Shown one piece after another: positions 15,967 to 25,173 of a stretch of 64,000 nt of DNA. The DNA is from Natronolimnobius sp. AArcel1. Lineage in GTDB: Archaea > Halobacteriota > Halobacteria > Halobacteriales > Natrialbaceae. Each line of letters begins with the position of its first letter. The stretch's first letter is position 1. The position numbers were made by a program, and so were the translations under genes. The notes beneath the pieces were generated by a model that worked only from the letters and a program-made list of their open reading frames with translations, ran no database searches and had not been told where the DNA came from. The DNA is taken from assembly GCF_011043775.1 (NCBI RefSeq), contig NZ_JAAKXY010000005.1, positions 248,001-312,000 on the forward strand, in the 5' to 3' direction.

Positions 15967-17148
15967 TCAGTCGTCGCCTGTTTTTGACGAGGACACGTCC
16001 TTGTCTGTGGGTTTCGTACTCTCGAGTTGACCTGTTTCGTAGCCAGCCCAGTCGAATCGCTGCTGGAAGTAGACGGCTACGTTGACCAAGGCCAACAGGA
16101 CCGGCACTTCGATTAGTGGGCCGACAACGGTGGCGAATGCAACACCGGACCCGACACCGAAGACGGCGACGGCGACCGCAATTGCGAGTTCGAAGTTGTT
16201 CGACGCCGCAGTGAAGCCAATCGCGGTGGTCGTCGAGTAGTCTGCCCCGATACTGCGTCCCATCGCGAAGCTCACGAGGAACATTAGTACAAAGTAGATC
16301 GTCAGCGGGACCGCGATCCAGACAACGTCGGTCGGCTGAGCGAGGATGTTCTCGCCTTGTGTGGCGAACATCACGACGACAGTAAACAGGAGCGCGATCA
16401 GCGTGACAGGGCTGATCTTCGGGACAAACTGTTCTTCATACCACTCCTCTCCTTTGGACCGCACGCCACCGACTCGAGTCAGGATCCCACCGGCGAAGGG
16501 AATGCCGAGGAAAACCGCAATCGCCCAGAACACCTGTGTAACCGTGATGTCGAACGTGCCAATACCAGCAACCAGCGCGTCCATCCCTAGTAGCGGCGGC
16601 AAGAACAGTGCGAAGAACCAGATGTACACTCCGTAGGTAATGATCTGGAAGACGCTGTTGAACGCGACCAGACCCGCAGCGTACTCACTCGAGCCATCGG
16701 CAAGGTCATTCCAGACGAGAACCATTGCGATACACCGGGCCATCCCGATAAAGATCAACCCGAGGAAGTACTCAGGATGGGCTGGGAACGGCGGGACGAG
16801 GCCACTGAAGAAAATCACTGCGAGCAGGAACATCAGCGTCGGCCCGATGAGCCAGTTCTGGATAAGACTCAAACTGAGTACGCGCCACGCGCTGAACACC
16901 CGCGGCAACTGGCCGTAGTTGACCTTCGCCAGCGGCGGGTACATCATCGCAATCAGGCCGATTTCGACGAGGTAATACTCCTGAATCAGACCAACTATCC
17001 CTGGAGCGACGTACCCCAAGCCGACGCCCAGCCCCATCGCGAGGAAGATCCAGACGGTCAGGTACTTATCGAGGAAATCCATCGACCGCGGATCACCACA
17101 ATCTGGACAGCTGCAGTCCTGCCCGTGTTCGTGTTCATGGCTACTCAC
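15967..17148 (-). CDS. arsB: ACR3-family arsenite efflux transporter
   Basis: A 393-residue membrane protein of the ACR3 (BASS superfamily) type with about ten spans. Visible family landmarks are MYPPLAKVNYGQL, the conserved Cys in FIGMARCIAMVLVWNDLADG, and TAIGFTAASNNFELAIAVAV. It exports arsenite (antimonite) using the proton motive force. GTG at 17148 is chosen because GGAGGT lies eight bases upstream; an in-frame GTG at 17178 is also possible. The N-terminus before the first span is His/Cys-rich (HEHEHGQDCSCPDCGD) and could bind metal. It is downstream of RidA and an ArsR gene on the same strand. Confidence 0.9.
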   Translation of the reverse strand: MSSHEHEHGQDCSCPDCGDPRSMDFLDKYLTVWIFLAMGLGVGLGYVAPGIVGLIQEYYLVEIGLIAMMYPPLAKVNYGQLPRVFSAWRVLSLSLIQNWLIGPTLMFLLAVIFFSGLVPPFPAHPEYFLGLIFIGMARCIAMVLVWNDLADGSSEYAAGLVAFNSVFQIITYGVYIWFFALFLPPLLGMDALVAGIGTFDITVTQVFWAIAVFLGIPFAGGILTRVGGVRSKGEEWYEEQFVPKISPVTLIALLFTVVVMFATQGENILAQPTDVVWIAVPLTIYFVLMFLVSFAMGRSIGADYSTTTAIGFTAASNNFELAIAVAVAVFGVGSGVAFATVVGPLIEVPVLLALVNVAVYFQQRFDWAGYETGQLESTKPTDKDVSSSKTGDD

Positions 17149-17246
17149 CGTGACCGACCTCCGGCCGATGGTGGCCACCCGTCATATCAATTCGACACGC
17201 TCCCCCTCTCGTAAGAGTGTTTGTACTCATCACCATTGCTGATATG

Positions 17247-17702
17247 TTATTCGTCAGCAGCGATGACGTCGAGTTGTACGGCAGCGTTGCCAGGGAGCGA
17301 GCAGACACCATCGGTCGTACGCGGTGGATACGTCCCGTCGAATTTGGCCTGGTACACCTCATCAACGGCCCTCCGTCCGTCCATATCGGTCAACTGTACC
17401 TCGATTTTCATCACATCTTCAACTGCGGCATCCCGTATCGACAGCAACGACTCGAGTCGCTCGAGACACAGGTCTGTCTGCTCTTTAATTGAGCGGTCGC
17501 TCATAACAGCCCCAGACTCTTCGGGAAGGATTCCCTCAAAGAAGAGCAAGTCAGACTCACCTGTTCGGACGCCGTAGGCTGATCCGTTCCCAGCCCTCTC
17601 GCGCTGTCGTTTACTTTCGCTGCTGATTCTATCGAACTCGGCTGCCTCCGGTTCGGCGGACACGGCATCTACCACCTGATCATCGTGCCTTGATTGAGCC
17701 AT
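17247..17702 (-). CDS. RidA family protein (YjgF/YER057c/UK114)
   Basis: A 151-residue protein with a polar N-terminal extension (about 1-38) and a RidA fold: YGVRTGESDLLFFEGILPEE, then CLERLESLLSIRDAAVEDVMKIEV-type helix-strand, and PPRTTDGVCSLPGNAAVQLD at the C-terminus. RidA proteins deaminate reactive enamines or act as chaperone-like proteins. The usual substrate-binding Arg is present in the PPRTTDGV segment (Arg127 area). Its place between ArsR and ACR3 is odd. A perfect palindrome overlaps its promoter region. Confidence 0.82.
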   Translation of the reverse strand: MAQSRHDDQVVDAVSAEPEAAEFDRISSESKRQRERAGNGSAYGVRTGESDLLFFEGILPEESGAVMSDRSIKEQTDLCLERLESLLSIRDAAVEDVMKIEVQLTDMDGRRAVDEVYQAKFDGTYPPRTTDGVCSLPGNAAVQLDVIAADE

Positions 17703-17703
17703 G

Positions 17704-17715
17704 GTTCAATTGAAC
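17704..17715. promoter_or_regulatory. 12-base perfect palindrome at the RidA/ACR3 start
   Basis: GTTCAATTGAAC lies immediately upstream of the RidA ATG (17702), with a TATA-like ATTTATATG (minus strand) near 17722-17732. A factor bound here would lie between TATA box and coding start, suitable for repression. ArsR is the obvious candidate, by position only. Confidence 0.45.
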
Positions 17716-17795
17716 AAACGCTCATATAAATATGCACTGGTACGGATTTGGCCGGGTAGCCAATCCGCATTTTCGGCTAGTAATCGACGACGTAA

Positions 17796-18185
17796 TCAAC
17801 GAGATCCATCGAGAACCGTCAATAGTGCACTTGCACGGCTTGTAGCCTGATACTTCCGCCACCGTCCGTCTTTTTGCTTTGTGACGAGTCCAGCGTCGAC
17901 AAGCGTCGAAAGCGCATGACTCACGGCACTATCGCTGACATCAACGAGCGGTGTGATTTCACATACACAAAGTGCGTCGTCTGCTTCAACTAGGAGCCGT
18001 ACGAGTCGATATCGCGTCTCATTCCCAAGGGCAGTTACTGTTTGAACATCTTTTGAAACAACCTGGTCATCAAGCACTGATTCCAAGTTGTCGAGTTCAG
18101 CAATGCGGTTCTGAAGATCCTCATTTCGGCACTCACCGAGTTCGTCCTCGAGATAGCGACGGAGTCGGTCAGCTGTTTCTGCCAT
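17796..18185 (-). CDS. arsR: ArsR-family metalloregulator
   Basis: A 129-residue ArsR/SmtB winged-helix protein: ALGNETRYRLVRLLVEADDA, the metal/metalloid motif LCVCEI (Cys-Val-Cys, as in As(III)-sensing ArsR), then the recognition helix DSAVSHALSTLVDAGLV and wing KDGRWRKYQ. The N-terminus (MAETADRLRRYLEDEL) is helical and extended relative to short ArsR proteins. A longer frame to 18311 lacks support. It lies upstream of RidA and ACR3, so it most likely controls arsenite export and itself; the TATA-like CTTATTT lies near 18208-18214. Confidence 0.9.
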   Translation of the reverse strand: MAETADRLRRYLEDELGECRNEDLQNRIAELDNLESVLDDQVVSKDVQTVTALGNETRYRLVRLLVEADDALCVCEITPLVDVSDSAVSHALSTLVDAGLVTKQKDGRWRKYQATSRASALLTVLDGSR

Positions 18186-18442
18186 ACGAAGATAGTTGTG
18201 GAGACACTCAAATAAGAGTTCTGTCGAGGGAACAGGCCCTACGTGGCACAACTTCGAAAATTCCCAGCATTCAGCCCCGAGCACAGTGGCTCGGGGCACT
18301 CTGCCTGCCACCTATGTAGACTGAACCCTTGGACGAGACACTTTCGCTGATCAGTCATTGAGACAACTGCGTACGTGTCTCTCACATATCCGTATTCACT
18401 GGCTCCCGGAACTCTTATTTCACGTCACACTAATGTGTATAT

Positions 18443-18736
18443 ATGTACGACCTCACAAAGTTCCAGCGAGATTTACTGTACGTAATCGCCAGTCAGGACA
18501 AACCTCACGGGCTTGCGATCAAAGATGAACTCGAGAAGTACTACGAGAAAGACATCCACCACGGTCGACTGTATCCAAACCTGGATATCGTCGTCGAAAA
18601 GGGTCTCGTTGAGAAGGGCAAAGCCGATAAGCGAACAAATTATTACACCATCACTGCCCGTGGTCACCGCGAACTCGAGGCCCGTCGTGACTGGGAAGAT
18701 CAGTACATCGATACACTGCTTCTCGCAGTGAAATGA
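18443..18736 (+). CDS. PadR-family transcriptional regulator
   Basis: A 97-residue PadR winged helix: LTKFQRDLLYVIAS, HGLAIKDELEKYY, the recognition region HHGRLYPNLDIVVEKGLVEKG and the wing RTNYYTITARGHRELEARRDW. Haloarchaea carry many stand-alone small PadR proteins. The ATG at 18443 is about 27 bases after a TATA-like TCTTATTT, which fits a leaderless transcript. No target is evident. A gene-free stretch with hairpins follows. Confidence 0.88.
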   Translation: MYDLTKFQRDLLYVIASQDKPHGLAIKDELEKYYEKDIHHGRLYPNLDIVVEKGLVEKGKADKRTNYYTITARGHRELEARRDWEDQYIDTLLLAVK

Positions 18737-18851
18737 GTAGGAAACTGTCATAGAAGTGAGCAGAGGGGGGCTTCTTGTTTCTACGATACGCGTTGCTGAC
18801 ACTTCAGAAAACGCCGGAGCATTCGTAGGGTGCGCAGTCTTTACAGGCGTT

Positions 18852-18926
18852 CGAAAATCGGTGTGCGATTTTCGTAGCCTCTTCGAGAGCAGTGCTCTCC
18901 AACGGTCGGCGAATCTTTGATTCGCC
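18852..18926. repeat. Cluster of three perfect hairpins
   Basis: Three perfect inverted repeats stand in a row within 75 bases: CGAAAATCG/CGATTTTCG with a 5-base loop (18852-18874), GAGAGC/GCTCTC with a 3-base loop (18885-18899) and GGCGAATC/GATTCGCC with a 3-base loop (18908-18926). No gene fits the 18737-19023 interval. The structure could be a small RNA, a transcription end shared by the convergent genes on either side, or a piece of a mobile element. Confidence 0.55.
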
Positions 18927-19023
18927 TCGACACCAGACTCGCACGGCGATTCTGAGGACGTTGATTCGTGCTCTTGGCACTCGCAACCGTACTTTTCGAG
19001 GCCAAACACGCGATCGGACCGAT

Positions 19024-20328
19024 CTACTGGTCGTCGTCCTCCAGAGCGAACCGTTCCTCGAGGTGGCTGGCGAGGGTCTCGGAAACTTCCGTGAGATACA
19101 CTGTGCCCCACGTTGCGACGATGAGTGCGCCGAGTGTGTTGAACAGCATGTCGACGATTGTGTCGTCAATACCGTGTTGAGCGAGGATAGGCTCCATTCC
19201 CAGTGTGAGCGCACCCTGGTCGACGAAGAATTCCAGAATCTCCCAGATGACACCCATTGCGAGGACGAACACCAGTGTGAACGCGAACATCGCCCACCGT
19301 GGGAGGTGGATCGTTGGATCGTGCAGGTGGACTCCTCGAATCGCAGCGTAACCGGCGGCGGCGACGACCGTGGCTGAGAGCGTGTGCGTGAGGTGGTCGT
19401 AGGGGGCGATTGCGTCGTACAGGCCTGCGGTTCCGAGCGCATGCAAGAAGACGGCGCTTGCTACCCACAACGCGAGTCCTGGCTCAATCGCAATATGGTA
19501 ATCACGCTCCAGTACGGCCGGGATGAACGTAATCACGAGCGCGAGTGCGGCATTGGTGGCAACAGGAACCTGGAGCATCCACACACCGTAGAGCAACAGG
19601 CCGACGAGTACGACCTGCATAAATCGGACCAGTTGAATCTGCCGTGTCACCGAAATTCCCAGGCGGTCGCTCAGGACGACCCCTTCCACGTTCTCCGCTG
19701 CAGATTGTGATACCGGTGGGGCAGCCATCGGCGAGTCGGACTGCGAAGTGGCCGTTCGAAAGTACAGATAAAAGATACCCCCCGCGAGGATGCCGGCAAT
19801 TGTTACGTAGATGAGTTCGATCATTACCGCTGCGTTGATCGCATCTTGCGTCCGGCCATCGAGCAGAAACGCCGTTTCGAACAGGACGTCCGACGACCAG
19901 CGAAGGATATTCAGGAGTCCGCCCATCGCAAGGGCGAACAACACAGTGAGCGTGACGGCAAACCACGGGACGAGACGAAGTTTCGTGAAGCGATGGAGTT
20001 CGACTGCGAGCAGCAATCCGAGCGTGGCAACCGCCAAACTCGGCGCGATTGCCGTCGTCAACGGCTGCGGGGCGAACGCCTCCCACAGGACAGGCAGACA
20101 GATCAGCCCGACAAAATACCACGGCGGCATAATCATCGGATCGCGAAATTTGATCGCCGGCGCGACGATAACACCGATAGCGCCCGCACCGAGCAGTACT
20201 GGCTCGTACCGCTCGAAAATACCACCACCGAGGAGACTCATCCCAAGGACGACAACGAGTAGCCACGAGAGGACCGTATTCCGTGACGACCCGTTGAACA
20301 CCGCAGCGAGAGAATTCGTCCGACCCAT
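19024..20328 (-). CDS. Multi-span membrane protein with an internal duplication
   Basis: A 434-residue integral membrane protein with about ten to twelve spans. The C-terminal half has the pattern YDHLTHTLSATVVA, then GVIWEILEFFVDQG and DTIVDMLFNTLGA, resembling DUF2238/YjdF-type proteins. The N-terminal half carries a degenerate copy (RLVPWFAVTLTVLFALAMGG, then a D-rich turn and a last span) that lacks the conserved acidic residues. A polar linker of about 40 residues joins them. Function is unknown. It begins at ATG 20328. Confidence 0.72.
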   Translation of the reverse strand: MGRTNSLAAVFNGSSRNTVLSWLLVVVLGMSLLGGGIFERYEPVLLGAGAIGVIVAPAIKFRDPMIMPPWYFVGLICLPVLWEAFAPQPLTTAIAPSLAVATLGLLLAVELHRFTKLRLVPWFAVTLTVLFALAMGGLLNILRWSSDVLFETAFLLDGRTQDAINAAVMIELIYVTIAGILAGGIFYLYFRTATSQSDSPMAAPPVSQSAAENVEGVVLSDRLGISVTRQIQLVRFMQVVLVGLLLYGVWMLQVPVATNAALALVITFIPAVLERDYHIAIEPGLALWVASAVFLHALGTAGLYDAIAPYDHLTHTLSATVVAAAGYAAIRGVHLHDPTIHLPRWAMFAFTLVFVLAMGVIWEILEFFVDQGALTLGMEPILAQHGIDDTIVDMLFNTLGALIVATWGTVYLTEVSETLASHLEERFALEDDDQ

Positions 20329-20532
20329 TAGCTACGTGAACCACGTCGTTCGTTGCCTATGACCATTATGACTTTCAATTCCTGAGTCCGGGGTCGATCT
20401 CGAGTAGCGTATTGTGCTTGCTGCGACTGCTATCCTCTGATTTCACGCACAACACCTTGAAGTGATGAGTGACTCACTTGCTACCGTGCCACAGATACGT
20501 TGAAGATGTTCTGTCCCTTTTAGAAGGACACG

Positions 20533-21156
20533 ATGATGCTTCCAACGCATGCGCTTGGCGGGATGGTACTCGCACTCCCGCTTTTCGCCGTGGCTCCGGA
20601 GTACGCATCCGTTGCCCTCGTTGCAGGATTGGTCGGCGGAATCTTCCCTGATCTAGATTTGTATGTCGGTCATCGAAAGACCCTCCACTACCCGGTCTAC
20701 TACAGCGCGTTTGCCGTAGTTGCAGCAGTCATTGCACTCTTCGTGCCAACGATAGCAACTGTCAGTGTCACCGTATTCCTGCTCGGTGCCGCCGTCCACT
20801 GTCTGAGCGATATCCTCGGAAGTGGACTCGAGTTGCGCCCGTGGGAGGGAACCTCCGAGCGAGCCGTCTACGATCATTATCGCGATACGTGGATCGCACC
20901 CCGCCAACTGATCACGTACGACGGGTCCCCAGCAGACCTGTGCCTGTCGGGGGTGCTTGCGATTCCGCTGTTGTACGCCCTCGATGGGTTCTTTCAGTGG
21001 ATCGTGATCGGCGCTATTGCCGTTGCAGTCGTCTACACCGCGCTCAGACGTCTCCTTGCCGACCTTGCAGCCGTTGTGTTTGGAGTACTCCCGAAGACCG
21101 TCCGTCCGTACGTCCCGGAACGCTATCTCGAGGATCTCGAGGCACCTCCCACGTGA
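20533..21156 (+). CDS. Membrane-bound metal-dependent hydrolase (YdjM/DUF457-like)
   Basis: A 207-residue membrane protein. It starts MMLPTHALGGMVLALPLF, and has FPDLDLYVGHRKTLHYPVYY, AAVHCLSDILGSGLELRPWEG and a C-terminal basic tail. The conserved His and Asp residues (THALGG, FPDLDL, HRKTLHYP, HCLSD) are those of the YdjM/LexA-induced inner-membrane hydrolase family. The substrate is unknown. The upstream AAGGACAC may serve as ribosome site. Confidence 0.8.
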   Translation: MMLPTHALGGMVLALPLFAVAPEYASVALVAGLVGGIFPDLDLYVGHRKTLHYPVYYSAFAVVAAVIALFVPTIATVSVTVFLLGAAVHCLSDILGSGLELRPWEGTSERAVYDHYRDTWIAPRQLITYDGSPADLCLSGVLAIPLLYALDGFFQWIVIGAIAVAVVYTALRRLLADLAAVVFGVLPKTVRPYVPERYLEDLEAPPT

Positions 21157-21299
21157 ACTATTCAGCCGACTCGCTTCTCTCGGTTGCTCATTACGGAAGG
21201 GGGATTCGCACCGAAATATAGAAATCCGAGACAGTCATCTATCTCACACAGTCATCGAAAATTCAATAAGCAGACACACCTTTCTCGAAACGCATAGAT

Positions 21300-22376
21300 A
21301 TGGATCTTCGAGTCGGGTTTCTGGCAGCCCTCGTGGTACTTCTCGGTGGGGTCGGTACACTGGTCGTCCTTCCACTCTTGCAGTATCTGTTGGCCGCTGC
21401 GTTGCTTGCTTTCGTCTTGTTCCCACTTCACGACGCGCTTGCACACCGAACGGTGTCGATCCGGGAAACCTCGATTACGATCACACCACGTCTCTCCGCG
21501 GTCGTCGTCACCATTTTTGGGCTCTTCGCAACGGTACTTCCGTTGCTCGTCCTTTCGCTCGTCGTCCTCCAGACTGTTCTCTCGTTCGTTGAGGACTTCG
21601 ACGAGATGGCAATCACCGAGGTCGTTCACGGAGCGCTCGACGAACTTGGCTTTGACGAGAGCGCTATTACCGACCTAGAGACGTATCTCAGTGCCGAAAC
21701 CGAAGGATTCCTGGATCGAAGTGTCGAACTCGCTCTTCAGGAACTACTTGGATTGTTGAATACGAGTTTTCAGGTTGCGTTGGGGCTGCTGGTACTGGTG
21801 TTCTTGCTGTATTACTTTCTTGTTGATGGTCGACGATTGGTCGGCTGGATCGGATCGGTCGCGCCGATCAGGGACGATGTCCGGAAAGAACTGATTGGCG
21901 AAATCGAAGACGTGACATGGGCGGTGCTGATGAGTCACGTCCTCGTCGCGTTCGCAGAGGGTATCCTCGGCGGAATCGGGCTCTACCTTCTCGACGTTCC
22001 AAACGCTGCGTTTTGGACGATCATCATGATCGTCGTCTCGTTCCTTCCCGCGATCGGCATCTGGCTGGTCTGGGCGCCAGTCGTCGGCTACCTCTTCCTG
22101 ATGGGAGAGCCTCTCAGTGCAGTGTTGCTTCTGGCGTACGGAATCACCGTGCTCTCCGTCGTGGACAACTACCTACGTGCCGTACTAGTCGACATGGGTT
22201 CCGGTGTCCATCCAGGGACAGTTCTCGTGGGTGTCATCGGTGGGCTCTACCTCTTTGGGTTTCTGGGACTGCTACTCGGACCGGTGCTCTTGGCGATGTT
22301 CAAGGCCGTTGTAGAGGTGTTCAGCGAGGTCTACGACGCGAGTGACAACCCATCTGAGGAGATTCTTTCACCCTGA
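21300..22376 (+). CDS. AI-2E family transporter
   Basis: A 358-residue membrane protein of the AI-2E/YdgG family with about eight spans. It has a soluble insert (about residues 92-150) and the family's C-terminal segments AFWTIIMIVVSFLPAIGIWL, VVDNYLRAVLV and HPGTVLVGVIGGLYLFGFLG. Members range from signal export to Na+/H+ exchange, so the substrate is undefined. The ATG at 21300 has an AT-rich box (CAATAAGC) about 30 bases upstream and no ribosome site. Confidence 0.88.
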   Translation: MDLRVGFLAALVVLLGGVGTLVVLPLLQYLLAAALLAFVLFPLHDALAHRTVSIRETSITITPRLSAVVVTIFGLFATVLPLLVLSLVVLQTVLSFVEDFDEMAITEVVHGALDELGFDESAITDLETYLSAETEGFLDRSVELALQELLGLLNTSFQVALGLLVLVFLLYYFLVDGRRLVGWIGSVAPIRDDVRKELIGEIEDVTWAVLMSHVLVAFAEGILGGIGLYLLDVPNAAFWTIIMIVVSFLPAIGIWLVWAPVVGYLFLMGEPLSAVLLLAYGITVLSVVDNYLRAVLVDMGSGVHPGTVLVGVIGGLYLFGFLGLLLGPVLLAMFKAVVEVFSEVYDASDNPSEEILSP

Positions 22377-22467
22377 AGGTTGATTTAGTGTCGAATGTTC
22401 GCAGATTCCATCGCCGGTGGTTGCTCCTAGCACTTAACTTTCTCGAGCGACTTTCTCTAAGAGCTTA

Positions 22468-23433
22468 ATGGAACGCTTGTCACACGAAAAGGAGGGTGAT
22501 GAATCAATAGAGCACGACGCGACTGAGCAAGAGGGAGTTCAAACCTGTCCTGAATGCGAGTCAAGTGCGCTCACACGGAGTGCAGATGGGAGCGAGGTGA
22601 GTTGTGCAGAGTGTGGACTGATTCTTGAAGAGGAGACGATTGACCGAGGGCCAGAGTGGCGAGCGTTCAATGCCGCTGAGCGAGACAGCAAATCTCGTGT
22701 TGGTGCACCAACCACCCAGACGATGCATGATAAGGGTCTAACGACCACAATCGACTGGAAAAATAAAGACGCTTACGGCCGGTCTCTTTCCTCGGAAAAG
22801 CGGACGCAAATGAGCCGACTGCGGAAATGGCAAGAGCGTATTCGGACAAAAGATGCTGGCGAACGAAATCTGCAGTTCGCTCTTTCCGAAACCGATCGGA
22901 TGGCATCTGCGTTGGGGGTCCCCAGATCTGTGCGGGAAGTTGCAAGCGTCCTGTACCGACGCGCACTCGACGAGGACCTCATTCGCGGCCGGTCAATCGA
23001 AGGCGTCGCAACGAGTACACTATACGCAGCCTGCCGAATGGAAGGCATTCCACGGTCATTGGACGAAGTTGCCGCAGTGTCCCGTGTCGAACGTATGGAA
23101 ATCGGACGGACGTATCGGTATATTTCACAGCAACTCAGTCTCGAGATGCAACCCGTCGACCCGAAAAAATACGTTCCGCGCTTCTGTTCTGAACTCGAGG
23201 TCTCCGAAGAGGTGCAGTCGAAGGCGAACGAAATTATTGATACAACAGCCGAGCAGGGAATGTTGTCAGGAAAATCTCCAACTGGATATGCTGCTGCCGC
23301 GATCTATGCGAGTGCACTCCTTTGCAACGAGAAAAAGACACAGGCAGAAGTCGCATCGGTCGCGCAAGTAACTGAGGTCACGATTCGGAATCGATATCAA
23401 GAGCAAATCGCTGCTATTGGGATTCATCAGTAG
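22468..23433 (+). CDS. tfb: Transcription initiation factor IIB (TFB)
   Basis: A 321-residue archaeal TFB. It has an N-terminal zinc ribbon (Cys27, Cys30, Cys46, Cys49 in CPEC...CAEC), the B-reader/linker region (DRGPEWRAFNA, then SRVGAPTTQTMHDKGLTTTI) and two cyclin-like repeats (about 120-215 and 220-315). It bridges TBP and RNA polymerase and sets start-site choice. Haloarchaea carry several TFBs for different regulons; this one sits alone between a transporter and an oxidoreductase gene. The N-terminal 20 residues are an acidic extension. Confidence 0.95.
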   Translation: MERLSHEKEGDESIEHDATEQEGVQTCPECESSALTRSADGSEVSCAECGLILEEETIDRGPEWRAFNAAERDSKSRVGAPTTQTMHDKGLTTTIDWKNKDAYGRSLSSEKRTQMSRLRKWQERIRTKDAGERNLQFALSETDRMASALGVPRSVREVASVLYRRALDEDLIRGRSIEGVATSTLYAACRMEGIPRSLDEVAAVSRVERMEIGRTYRYISQQLSLEMQPVDPKKYVPRFCSELEVSEEVQSKANEIIDTTAEQGMLSGKSPTGYAAAAIYASALLCNEKKTQAEVASVAQVTEVTIRNRYQEQIAAIGIHQ

Positions 23434-23452
23434 TCCACGATCGATATCGGGG

Positions 23453-24724
23453 CTACAATGGCTGATCGGGGTTCCATTCACCCACTTCTACGGTCAGTCC
23501 TGCCCGGCGTAACCCGTCGGCGAGCGGGTCGCCGATAGCTGCCGCTGGGGTGAGGATGCCGCCCTCGAGCGGCGAGTCGATCCGATCGCACACAAGACAC
23601 AGCGCCGCCTCGCCGAGCATCTTCGCAGTTGCGCCGTAACCTGGGTCCTGGTCGGCGCTGATTCGACTCTCTACGACGAACGGCCCGTCGGTGGCGGTTC
23701 CGCGACCGAGCACACGAATCGTGAAGTAGCCATTCTCTATTTCCTCTTTTGTTGGTCCCTCACCCGGTTCTGGGAACGCAAAGCGACGGAGAGCTTCCCG
23801 TGTCGGGTGGAACGTCAGTGCTGCAGTCGCCAATCCGAGCCCGGCCGAAACGGCGCTTGCACCTACCAGACCAACGAGGCCCGGTCCGATGGGGACGACC
23901 TCCGTACACTCGAATTCGCGGCTCCACGGATACTCGAGGAGGGCGTTACTCCGTCGAATCACTCGCTCGTTCATGACTGCCATCGGCGACGGGGCTGTCC
24001 ACTCCCCTCGCAACGGATCATTTTGTGGGAGTGACTGTGCACCCGGATCGACGCCGTCACGCTCACCCGGCGGTGCCAGCGAGTACGGATTCCGAAGCGT
24101 CTGCCGAGCGACCGGATCGGTGGACGCAGCCCGGAACACTTCGAGGATGCTCGAGGCCGTGCCGCCGCTTACCCCGCCACGACCGTCCTCGAGATAGATT
24201 CGAACGAGATCGCAGGGAGTCCCGAACTCGTCGATGGCGAACGACTGTACGAGTTTCGTACCGAGGTCAGCTGGGATTGAATCGAATCCGCAACTGTGGA
24301 CGATACGGGCCCCCGCATCGACTGCATCGTCGTGGTAGCGATCGATCATCTCCCGGACCCAGTTTATCTCCCCGGTGAGATCGCAGTAGTCCGTTCCAGC
24401 TGAGACACACGCTTCGACAAGCGGCGTGCCGTACGTGGTGTATGGGCCGACAGTCGTACAAACGACGCGGGTATCCTCGGCAAGCGCATGCAGGCTCTCC
24501 GGCTCTGTTGCATCGCCGATGACGATTGGGATCTCTTTCCATCCGGAACGGCGCTCCACGAGTGCAGCTTCTAGTTCGCGAAGCCGCGTCTCGTCGCGCC
24601 CACCGAGTGCGAGCGAGAGGTCGTCCGACGTGTACTGTTCGGTGAGGTATTCGGCGACGAGGCGGCCGGCGAACCCGGTTGCACCCCAGACGACGAGATC
24701 GTGTGTCCGGTCAATGTTCGACAC
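23453..24724 (-). CDS. Saccharopine dehydrogenase-like NAD(P)-binding protein
   Basis: A 423-residue protein with an N-terminal Rossmann fold (LVVWGATGFAGRLVAEYL). It has the saccharopine-dehydrogenase/trans-acting enoyl reductase landmarks TVGPYTTYGTPLVEACVSAG, YCDLTGEINWVREMI and VHSCGFDSIPADLG. The C-terminal part carries a hydrophobic segment (GLVGLVGASAVSAGLGLATA) as in membrane-associated homologues. It may reduce a lipid-like substrate; lysine metabolism is unlikely. The start is GTG at 24724. It is convergent with TFB, 20 bases apart. Confidence 0.83.
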   Translation of the reverse strand: MSNIDRTHDLVVWGATGFAGRLVAEYLTEQYTSDDLSLALGGRDETRLRELEAALVERRSGWKEIPIVIGDATEPESLHALAEDTRVVCTTVGPYTTYGTPLVEACVSAGTDYCDLTGEINWVREMIDRYHDDAVDAGARIVHSCGFDSIPADLGTKLVQSFAIDEFGTPCDLVRIYLEDGRGGVSGGTASSILEVFRAASTDPVARQTLRNPYSLAPPGERDGVDPGAQSLPQNDPLRGEWTAPSPMAVMNERVIRRSNALLEYPWSREFECTEVVPIGPGLVGLVGASAVSAGLGLATAALTFHPTREALRRFAFPEPGEGPTKEEIENGYFTIRVLGRGTATDGPFVVESRISADQDPGYGATAKMLGEAALCLVCDRIDSPLEGGILTPAAAIGDPLADGLRRAGLTVEVGEWNPDQPL

Positions 24725-25173
24725 GAGTATCAGTCGCTTCGTGGCCTATCGCCCTTAGCCGTTCGGTGGTCTCCACACTGAACTCACACATTTGGCAGAA
24801 TGTAGTCCTCAACTGGGATGGCGGTACGGTTTTGATTTTTATCTGTGTCCGAATACCATCATTCAATGCTTCTTTCCCCTGACTTGTGATTGTACTGATG
24901 GTTACTGACAGTGCCTTACTTGAGCATAATCTGCGCAATAGTTTTTGTACCGGACTGTGTAACCGTTGTGCCCACCACAACCGGCCATTGAACCGATGAT
25001 TTCGCTTCCGACCTGGAAATACGCGACACGGACTGCTTTCGCCACCAAATACAAATCTATCGATGATTTTCGATCCGGCCTGTTTTGTCCAACTGGGTCT
25101 ACGTACCCGTTGAGTATCCCGTAGGAGGAGTGTCTCGGGATGGCCCCGACGGAGAGCGCCAACTCCAGAGCCG
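24725..25173. other. About 450 bases without a recognisable gene
   Basis: Several frames stay open for 60-180 codons on the minus strand, but none has a ribosome site, a haloarchaeal acidic composition or a family I recognise. It probably contains the promoter of the saccharopine-dehydrogenase-like gene and decayed sequence. Confidence 0.4.

Noticed and set aside
18852-18926. Idea that the hairpin row is a CRISPR array
   Set aside because: The three hairpins differ in sequence and there are no repeated units or equal spacers. No CRISPR array was seen elsewhere in the window.
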